Shown here piece after piece: positions 32,757 to 38,980 of a DNA stretch of 64,000 nucleotides. The stretch covers positions 62,001-126,000 of the IMG/VR virus record IMGVR_UViG_3300031251_000002; one strand, written 5' to 3'. Under the pieces are notes generated by a model, which worked only from the letters and a program-made list of their open reading frames with translations, did no database searches and was not told where the DNA came from. Numbering within the stretch: position 1 is the stretch's first letter; each line of letters begins with the position of its first letter. This stretch comes from a virus. The translations under genes were made by a program, and so were the position numbers.

Positions 32757-32993
32757 ATGCCAGCTATGGTTCGGATTCAGAACAAGCAAGCACAGACGCT
32801 CAACATCCTCCTCATGGAGAATGGCAAGGCGTCAACGAAGTCTCTCCTACCTCGCGCAATCGTGGACGTTGAGGCCAGCGCTCTAACTAGGACAGTATTT
32901 GACCTAGTGCAGCGCGGTCACATCGCCCTCAACGCGGTCGGTATGGAAGAGGCCAAGCCTGAGAAGGCGTCCAAGAAGAAGGACGAACTGTAA
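32757..32993 (+). CDS. Hypothetical small protein, Lys-rich tail
   Basis: A 78-residue protein after AAGGGAG. The first 60 residues look like a compact beta-alpha fold (V-R-I-Q-N-K-Q-A-Q-T-L-N-I-L-L) and the tail is Lys/Glu-rich. No known family is recognised. It is separated from the sheath gene by a 237-base gap. Confidence 0.55.
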   Translation: MPAMVRIQNKQAQTLNILLMENGKASTKSLLPRAIVDVEASALTRTVFDLVQRGHIALNAVGMEEAKPEKASKKKDEL

Positions 32994-33230
32994 GTATTGG
33001 ATTGCAGGAAACATGGTGCAAAGGTTATCTGGAGATAGCGCTAGCTAAGAGAAAATCCAAAAGGGCTTCGTCGTCAAAAGTGATGGCCAAGCGGTTATGC
33101 CTTCCGTAACTCTTAGATGCTCTGCCTCAAGACCATGTTCCCCCGGTGGGTCACACGAAGAAAAACGTGGTTCCTGCTTTCGTATTCAACACCAAACAAG
33201 ACTTTGAAATACTTAACAGGAGACTAACGC
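32994..33230 (+). other. 237-base intergenic gap before the sheath gene
   Basis: There is no convincing gene here. It holds a short tRNA-like D-arm text (TGGCCAAGCGGTTATGCC) near 33083, but the rest of a tRNA is missing. The candidate promoter element at 33208 and the ribosome-binding site CAGGAG at 33217 lie at its end. It may be a leader for the highly expressed sheath mRNA. Confidence 0.5.
33208..33215 (+). promoter_or_regulatory. Candidate promoter element (AATACTTA)
   Basis: A close form of the GGATACTTA motif seen before three other genes, 15 bases before the sheath ATG. Weak evidence taken alone. Confidence 0.3.
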
Positions 33231-35471
33231 ATGGCCACCTTTGTGTCCCCCGGCGTATACGTGATTGAACAAGACTTCAGTCTGTATATCCCGAACCTAT
33301 CAACTACAATCCTCGGTCTCGTTGGAGCGGCCCAGAAAGGCCCTCTGAACGAAGCGACCCAGATTACCTCGGCAGTTGAATTCATTCAGACGTTTGGTGA
33401 ACCTGCGCCAACGATGTTTGGTCCATACGCCGCCCTCCAGTACCTACAGGAAGGCAGCACGATGTACTACTGCCGTGTGGCTGGTCCGGATGCCTACACG
33501 GCACTCTTCCAGATCCCCTCGGCAGAGACGGGTGGAACCGACGTAGCGGCTGTTGCAGCAACTGCGCTTCCGGGTCCGTTCGCCATCACCCTCTCGACCA
33601 ACGACACGCTGACGATCACTGAGATTGATTACTCCAGCGGTTCGTACGTCACGACGGTTCGTACGATCACCCTGACAGCGGGTGGCGCTCGCACAGCGAC
33701 TCAGATCCTTGCTGACATCACCGGCACGGCGGGTTACGCGAGCTTCAATTTCACAGCCGCCATTCCCGGTGGCTTGCTGACGATTACCGACAAGAACAAG
33801 ACCAACCAGAAGGGTTTCGTTGTCGGTGGCAATGCGCGGATCACCCTCGGTTTCGATAGCGTTGAACACTACGGTGTAGACGTTACGGCCCTCCCAGCAA
33901 CAATCGCTGGCTCTCAGTCCCAGCCGTTCAACATCTCCGGATCCAACGACACCCTGAAGATCGTTGAGAACGATCTTCGCTCTGGCTCCCCGGCGGTGCT
34001 TACGACTCGTACAGTTACACTGACTCATGGGGCAACTCAGACTGCACTTCAGGTCGCGGCAGACATCAACACAGCAGCCCGTTCGGGTAGCTGGAATGTC
34101 CTAGCGGCAGCTTCTGGTACGAGCGTGGTTCTGTCCTCGGCCACCATCGAGAACGAGCTATTCGGTCTCTCGATTGACGGTTCAACGACCGTTCCGGGTG
34201 CGACAGCAACAACCCTCGGTTTCAACGACTCAGAGGTGTTCTACGGCGCGAAGGCGAAGTGGCTCATTCAGGCGTTGAACGAAGGCGCTTGGGGCAACGA
34301 CATCAGCATCGTTCTCGGGGCTGGTTCGATTGCGAACACCTACAAGATCGACGTTTACTACCTTCAGGCCCTTGTTGAGTCATTCGACAAGATGTCCTCA
34401 AACTCTTCGGATGACACGTTCGTAGAGAAGGTGATCAACGGGGTTTCCAACTACATCACTGTTACCGACAACGCGAGCCTCGGTCTCCCGCCGACCCTGA
34501 CCGTGACCTCGGCTCCGGGTGATTTCTTGATCCTTGGTTCGGATGACCTTGCAGACCTTGGCGATGCTCAGTACATCGGTGAGATTGATCCTTCTGGCGC
34601 AGCGACGGGCCTTCAGGTCTATGCTAACCCGGAAGTTATCAACATCAACCTAGTGGCCATTCCGGGTGTCTCATCCGGTGCGGTTCTCAACGCCGAGATT
34701 GACCTATGCGTTACTCGCGGCGATGCTATGGCGATTGTGGATCCTCCGTTCGGTCTGTCCAGCGCCAACGTCATCAAGTGGCACAACGGTGTTACCCCGT
34801 ATGACGACCATCAGGCGTTTGACTCCTCGTACGCGGCCCTCTACTGGCCGTGGGTTCAGATTTTCGATCCGGTCAACAATCAGAAGGTCTGGACACCGCC
34901 TTCGGGTCACCTCTCTCGCGTCTACGCCTACACGGACCGTACGACCGAGACTTGGTACGCCCCGGCGGGTACGCAGCGCGGTCACATCATTCCGGCTCTC
35001 ACGGTCGAGCATTCGGCTACCCGTGGCGAGCGCGACTTGATGTACGGCAATGGCAACGCCATCAACCCAATCATCAATATCCCTCAGACGGGTATTACGG
35101 TTTGGGGCCAGCGTACGTTACAGCGGGCACCGACTGCCCGTGATCGCGTCAACGTGCGTCGTCTCCTCCTGTACTTGGAGAAGGTCATTGCGACGGCTTC
35201 CCAGTTCCTCGTTTTCGAGCCGAACGACACCATCCTGTGGGCACAGTTCACCGACTTGGTTACTCCGTTCTGCGATAGCGTAAAGGCCCGTCGTGGTCTC
35301 TATGACTTCGCGGTTCGTTGCGACAAGACGACCAACCCACCGGACGCAATCGACCGCAACGAGATGCATGCGTACATCCTGCTCAAGCCAACAAAGACGG
35401 CGGAACAGATCATTGTTACGTTCACACTCACAACGACGGGTGCGAACTTCAACGAGATCGCTTCTTTCTAA
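33231..35471 (+). CDS. Tail sheath protein (T4 gp18-like)
   Basis: A 746-residue protein. The N-terminus (F-V-S-P-G-V-Y-V-I-E-Q-D-F-S ... L-G-L-V-G-A-A-Q-K-G-P) and C-terminus (A-S-Q-F-L-V-F-E-P-N-D-T-I-L-W ... Y-I-L-L-K-P-T-K-T-A-E-Q-I-I-V) are typical contractile sheath signatures. The middle (about residues 90-340) is a variable beta-rich insertion with two repeated segments (both contain N-D-T-L ... T-R-T-V/I-T-L). Sheath subunits surround the tube and contract at infection. A strong terminator follows. Confidence 0.95.
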   Translation: MATFVSPGVYVIEQDFSLYIPNLSTTILGLVGAAQKGPLNEATQITSAVEFIQTFGEPAPTMFGPYAALQYLQEGSTMYYCRVAGPDAYTALFQIPSAETGGTDVAAVAATALPGPFAITLSTNDTLTITEIDYSSGSYVTTVRTITLTAGGARTATQILADITGTAGYASFNFTAAIPGGLLTITDKNKTNQKGFVVGGNARITLGFDSVEHYGVDVTALPATIAGSQSQPFNISGSNDTLKIVENDLRSGSPAVLTTRTVTLTHGATQTALQVAADINTAARSGSWNVLAAASGTSVVLSSATIENELFGLSIDGSTTVPGATATTLGFNDSEVFYGAKAKWLIQALNEGAWGNDISIVLGAGSIANTYKIDVYYLQALVESFDKMSSNSSDDTFVEKVINGVSNYITVTDNASLGLPPTLTVTSAPGDFLILGSDDLADLGDAQYIGEIDPSGAATGLQVYANPEVININLVAIPGVSSGAVLNAEIDLCVTRGDAMAIVDPPFGLSSANVIKWHNGVTPYDDHQAFDSSYAALYWPWVQIFDPVNNQKVWTPPSGHLSRVYAYTDRTTETWYAPAGTQRGHIIPALTVEHSATRGERDLMYGNGNAINPIINIPQTGITVWGQRTLQRAPTARDRVNVRRLLLYLEKVIATASQFLVFEPNDTILWAQFTDLVTPFCDSVKARRGLYDFAVRCDKTTNPPDAIDRNEMHAYILLKPTKTAEQIIVTFTLTTTGANFNEIASF

Positions 35472-35513
35472 GGTTGCAACAACAGCCTAGAAGTGGTACA
35501 AAACTCGTCCAAT

Positions 35514-35548
35514 GCCCTCCAGAGGCCAAATCCTCTGGGGGGCTTTTT
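35514..35548 (+). terminator. Rho-independent terminator after the sheath gene
   Basis: A 12-bp stem with one G-T pair (GCCCTCCAGAGG with CCTCTGGGGGGC), six-base loop, then TTTTT. It lies 42 bases after the sheath stop. Confidence 0.9.
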
Positions 35549-35576
35549 CTTTGTGGCGTAATGTTAAGGAGTTAAC

Positions 35577-36758
35577 GTGGGTAAACGTAAGAACCCTGTA
35601 ACGATGGCCTGTAGCGCGGGATGCGGAAAACCATATCTACAGTATCGCCCTGAACACACTGCCCATTATGAGTGTACTGTTAACAACAAGAAGCGTGATG
35701 CCGCTCTTCGGAAAGCAGAGCAGAAGGCCGCTGCTGCGGCGGTTGAAGTCGATCAACTGAAGGACGAATCAAACATCGCGCTCAAGGCCGCACTCAAGGC
35801 AACCCTCCTCAAGCTAGAGAAAGAGAAGAACAAGACGGCAGTTTTGATCGAGGCGGTCTATGAGACCGTTTCGACGGAATTGAAGACCCAGAGCATTCCT
35901 GCCGTTCCTCCGCCCGTCTCGGACAAGCGCAAGCACGGAGAAGAGGTGGCAGTCGCTGTTCTTGCGGACTGGCAGCTTTTCAAGGTTACCAAGACGTACA
36001 ACGCCAAAGTGTGCGAGCAGCGCATCGAGAAGTTTTCCGAGAAAGTCATCGAGCTAACCCGAATTCAGCGGGCCGACCATCCTGTTCGGAAGTGCCATAT
36101 TTGGTGCCTAGGGGATTTGGTCGAAGGCGAGTTGATTTTTCCCGGTCAGGCACATCTCATTGAAGGCTCTGTATACCGAGCCAGCGTTGTAGACGGACCT
36201 CGTATCAAGGTGAACTTCATTCGCCGTCTGCTGACGGAGTTTGATTCAGTCCATGTGACCGTCGTTCCGGGAAACCACGGTCGAGCCGGTGGACGCCAGC
36301 ACCGGGATTACCACCCGCAGACAAACTTTGATCGCATCCTCTCGATGGTTGCGAAAGCCCATCTCAGCGACGAGCCGCGTGTTACATGGAACATCGCGGA
36401 CGACATGCTGGAGGGCGGCTGGTACGCGATTGATGACATTGGTGGTTACAAGACCCTGCTGTTCCATGGTGATCAGATCATCGGCGGACTGACCACGGAG
36501 AACCATCTGAAGAAAATGATCCTCGGTTGGAAGTCGGGCGCTTTGGACGGAAGCTTCAATGACGCCTTCCTTGGCCACTTCCATGTAATCAAGCGGTTTA
36601 CGTTCAACAGCACTGCTGTGCGCGTCTCGGGAAGCCCGGAGAGCGATAACGGCTATGCAATCAGGTCTCTAGGCTCTGTCTCACGGCCCTCGCAGCACCT
36701 CCAGTTCGTGAAGCCCGGTTTTGGCGTCACGGCTGAATACGACATTTGGTTGGACTGA
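35577..36758 (+). CDS. Metallophosphoesterase (calcineurin-like)
   Basis: A 393-residue protein with a GTG start after AAGGAG. N-terminal Cys residues (C-S-A-G-C ... C near residues 12-33) may form a small zinc site, followed by a coiled coil (residues about 38-90). From residue 120 the metallophosphoesterase blocks appear: V-L-A-D-W-Q, G-D-L-V-E-G, V-P-G-N-H-G-R, L-F-H-G-D-Q and G-H-F-H. These bind two metals in enzymes such as Mre11/SbcD or nucleotidases. It sits between sheath and tube genes, an unusual place. The substrate (DNA or nucleotide) is unknown. Confidence 0.8.
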   Translation: MGKRKNPVTMACSAGCGKPYLQYRPEHTAHYECTVNNKKRDAALRKAEQKAAAAAVEVDQLKDESNIALKAALKATLLKLEKEKNKTAVLIEAVYETVSTELKTQSIPAVPPPVSDKRKHGEEVAVAVLADWQLFKVTKTYNAKVCEQRIEKFSEKVIELTRIQRADHPVRKCHIWCLGDLVEGELIFPGQAHLIEGSVYRASVVDGPRIKVNFIRRLLTEFDSVHVTVVPGNHGRAGGRQHRDYHPQTNFDRILSMVAKAHLSDEPRVTWNIADDMLEGGWYAIDDIGGYKTLLFHGDQIIGGLTTENHLKKMILGWKSGALDGSFNDAFLGHFHVIKRFTFNSTAVRVSGSPESDNGYAIRSLGSVSRPSQHLQFVKPGFGVTAEYDIWLD

Positions 36759-36866
36759 GGGGGTGATGAAGCGTGATTGTACTCTTGATCTTAGTCCCGA
36801 TTCTCGCCGGTCGCATTATCATCAAGCAACCATAAGCTTGATTCTGTAGGGTTTTGACCCTCCGAT

Positions 36867-36896
36867 GCCCTCACCTGTGGATAATTAGGTGAGGGC
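36867..36896 (+). promoter_or_regulatory. Hairpin holding the ribosome-binding site of the 36901 gene
   Basis: A perfect 10-bp stem (GCCCTCACCT with AGGTGAGGGC) with a 10-base loop. The right arm contains the GAGG ribosome-binding site, four bases before the ATG at 36901. A smaller hairpin (GGGT...ACCC) lies just upstream at 36849-36860. The structure could hide the site; it lacks a T-run, so termination is less likely. Confidence 0.55.
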
Positions 36897-36900
36897 ATTT

Positions 36901-37095
36901 ATGGCAGAAAAATACAATCAGTCCCAGCAGGAAGCGATCTACGCGCTGTACGCTAATAAGTACAACGTTCCGACCGCCGCTGTTCCCAAGCCAGACGCTT
37001 TAGGGGCGCAGGTTAACACCGCGCTACCGAACGATTCTGGGAAGCCGACTGGGATTCAGATCGAAACACCCAAAGCTAACGGTACTCGTAAGTAA
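36901..37095 (+). CDS. Hypothetical small protein before the tube gene
   Basis: A 64-residue protein. ATG 36901 is preferred over GTG 36889, which lies within the hairpin stem. Rich in Ala, Asn, Pro and Gln; the N-terminal part (N-Q-S-Q-Q-E-A-I-Y-A-L-Y-A-N-K-Y) is helical, the C-terminal part is disordered. Its ribosome-binding site lies in the stem of a strong hairpin. No family is recognised. A 110-base gap with no gene follows it; that gap contains the palindrome GTTAAT-C-ATTAAC near 37177. Confidence 0.5.
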   Translation: MAEKYNQSQQEAIYALYANKYNVPTAAVPKPDALGAQVNTALPNDSGKPTGIQIETPKANGTRK

Positions 37096-37205
37096 CGTCC
37101 CCGGCACAGCGTATACAACTCTCTTAACACGTTATTGTTCTAGGCAACATTAGGCTGTGGAAGTTTTCAAGCAAGTGTTAATCATTAACCTTACAGGAGA
37201 ATTAC

Positions 37206-37712
37206 ATGCCTAGTCTTGCAGCAACCCATCTCGCAGGTGCGGGTGGCGGCTATGAGCCGCAGCGGAAATACAACTGGTTCCTCTACCTAAACGGTGTCGC
37301 AGGTGCGGAACAGATTCGACTCTCGATTCAGAAAGCCTTCCTACCTGAAGAGTCGAACGATCTAATCACTCTAGCCTTCGGAAACGAGAAGGTGTATGTG
37401 GCCGGTCAGACCACGTACTCGGAAGGCACCATCACCGTCCACGACATGGTTGATAAGGACATCTACGGAATCCTTCGCACATGGCGTCAGATGGTCTACG
37501 ATCCGGTCTCGGGCAACATTGGTTTCGCCGCAGCCTACAAAAAGACTGCCCGCATCCTGCTCGTCGCCCCGGATGACAGCATCGAGCGTCAGTTTCAGTT
37601 GACTGGCGTGTGGCCGCAGAAGATCAGCCCCGGCGATCTTGACTACAAGGCGGGCGCGGAAGTCGTTGAGATTGGTATGACCATTCGCTTCGACAAATCG
37701 CTCCCTGTCTAA
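37206..37712 (+). CDS. Tail tube protein (T4 gp19-like)
   Basis: A 168-residue protein after ACAGGAGAA. Pattern: Y-N-W-F-L-Y-L-N ... V-Y-V-A-G-Q-T-T-Y-S-E-G-T-I-T-V-H-D-M-V-D-K-D-I ... L-R-T-W-R-Q-M-V-Y-D-P-V-S-G-N-I-G-F-A-A-A-Y-K-K-T-A ... L-T-G-V-W-P-Q, a clear contractile-tail tube protein. It forms the inner tube through which DNA passes. It follows the sheath and metallophosphoesterase and is followed by a strong terminator, as expected for a highly expressed subunit. Confidence 0.93.
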   Translation: MPSLAATHLAGAGGGYEPQRKYNWFLYLNGVAGAEQIRLSIQKAFLPEESNDLITLAFGNEKVYVAGQTTYSEGTITVHDMVDKDIYGILRTWRQMVYDPVSGNIGFAAAYKKTARILLVAPDDSIERQFQLTGVWPQKISPGDLDYKAGAEVVEIGMTIRFDKSLPV

Positions 37713-37743
37713 CGATGCGCGACGACATGGAAATTTGATCTCA

Positions 37744-37770
37744 GGGGGCTGGATTAGCCAGCCCCCTTTT
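37744..37770 (+). terminator. Rho-independent terminator after the tube gene
   Basis: A nine-bp GC stem (GGGGGCTGG with CCAGCCCCC), five-base loop, then TTTT. It lies 31 bases after the tube stop. Confidence 0.9.
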
Positions 37771-37858
37771 CCCCTGTAACGGGTTTGCCGTATTCAACTC
37801 ACGTACTTTGTTTTTAGCAACACGGTAGTGCCCGTAACTGACATTAGGAGGCTCTATC

Positions 37859-38818
37859 GTGTCTGATGCTAAGCCACTCCCCCGCCGTCCCGGTATGACG
37901 GCCCCGCCCGCCGGTAGGACCATGAAGGATCCAACCTCATGGCCTGTCGCGTCTGACGGGAAGCCCCTCCCACGGGTTACCTCGTCCTCAGCCCCCCAGC
38001 CCATCAACGAACCGGAACCGGCCCCAGCAGCCGCTTCTGTCGATTTGGAGCCGGGTCAGAGGCCCGAAACCCTCTACCATAGCCCCAAGCGCACAGGAGC
38101 CGTAGAACTGCCCTCTAAAGGCCGCTATTACGGTTCTGCCCTCCCGGATGGGGTTGTCGAGGTCTACACCTTGACCGCAGTCGAGGACAAGATCCTGTCC
38201 GAACTGACTTCTGACAACGCGACTGAGGTTTTCGATGCCATTCTGGCGCGATGCATCAAGTCACCTGTCTCGCCCCCGGAGCTTCTGGACACGGATCGTT
38301 ACTATCTCTTGCTCGTCCTTAGGGCCAACTCTCTGGGTGGTGATTACCAGTTCCCATACGAGTGCCCGTTCAAGGAGTGCGGCAATGCTTTCCTGCACAC
38401 GGTTCAGATTCCGTCTGACTTCACCGTTGTGGCGGGTAAGGCAACCGAGGAGCCGTATTTCGTCAAGCTGCCTATGACTGGAGCCATGGTTGGCCTTCGC
38501 TTCCTGCGTGGCAAGGACATGGCTGACATCGCTCGTTACCGCAAGACAGCGATCAACGTGGATACGACACTCGGGGATCCGGCGTACGCTTACTCTCGCA
38601 TCAAGTCCATCGTGTCGGTCAATGGCGAGCCGTTCCCGGACATTAGCGTGGCAATGGACTGGTATATGGGACTTCCTCTCAAGGATGTTCGCGTCCTTCA
38701 GAAGACGGAACGCGAGGCTGCGTCTGGCGTTTCAAACGTGGTGACGATTACATGCCCTAAGTGCAAGAAGGAGTCGGTGTCGCCAGTAGCGTTGTCACCG
38801 ATGTACTTTTTCGACTGA
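37859..38818 (+). CDS. T4 gp26-type baseplate/tail-assembly chaperone
   Basis: A 319-residue protein with a GTG start after TAGGAGG. A Pro-rich N-terminus (about 75 residues) precedes the T4-baseplate-type domain: A-V-E-L-P-S-K-G-R-Y-Y-G ... V-E-V-Y-T-L-T-A-V-E-D-K-I-L-S-E-L ... I-L-A-R-C-I-K ... L-L-V-L-R-A-N-S-L-G-G-D-Y. Cys pairs C-P-F-K-E-C and C-P-K-C could bind zinc. Its place between tube and tape measure is that of tail-assembly chaperones, and the +1 frame continues past its stop (see 38819). It probably guides tape measure or hub assembly. Confidence 0.75.
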   Translation: MSDAKPLPRRPGMTAPPAGRTMKDPTSWPVASDGKPLPRVTSSSAPQPINEPEPAPAAASVDLEPGQRPETLYHSPKRTGAVELPSKGRYYGSALPDGVVEVYTLTAVEDKILSELTSDNATEVFDAILARCIKSPVSPPELLDTDRYYLLLVLRANSLGGDYQFPYECPFKECGNAFLHTVQIPSDFTVVAGKATEEPYFVKLPMTGAMVGLRFLRGKDMADIARYRKTAINVDTTLGDPAYAYSRIKSIVSVNGEPFPDISVAMDWYMGLPLKDVRVLQKTEREAASGVSNVVTITCPKCKKESVSPVALSPMYFFD

Positions 38819-38972
38819 TATCAAACTGCTCCGTGCCGAAGAGGTGTTCTTGATCAAGCAGGGGTTCGCATGGCAGGACATTCAACTGATGCCCTCTAGC
38901 GAACGACGCGCTTACATTGAGTACCTTCAGGAAGTAATGGACAAGGCGAACACGGACGCCTCAACACCCTAG
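38819..38972 (+). CDS. Probable +1 frameshift extension of the chaperone
   Basis: After the chaperone stop (TGA 38816-38818) the +1 frame is open from 38790 and codes D-I-K-L-L-R-A-E-E-V-F-L-I-K-Q-G-F-A-W-Q ... M-P-S-S-E-R-R-A-Y-I-E-Y-L-Q-E-V-M-D-K, ending 8 bases before the tape measure ATG. It has no good start of its own (a GTG at 38844 lacks a spaced ribosome-binding site). The sequence TTTTT before the stop lets a Phe tRNA slip by one base. Many tailed phages make a longer chaperone by frameshifting here. The event is inferred. Confidence 0.5.
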
Positions 38973-38980
38973 GTTTTTAG

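Noticed and set aside
33075-33165. tRNA-like D-arm text (TGGCCAAGCGGTTATGCC) in the gap before the sheath gene
   Set aside because: No matching anticodon stem, T-arm (GTTCRA) or acceptor stem could be drawn around it.
37177-37189. Palindrome GTTAAT-C-ATTAAC before the tube gene as an operator
   Set aside because: A single short AT-rich palindrome with no second copy; chance cannot be excluded.
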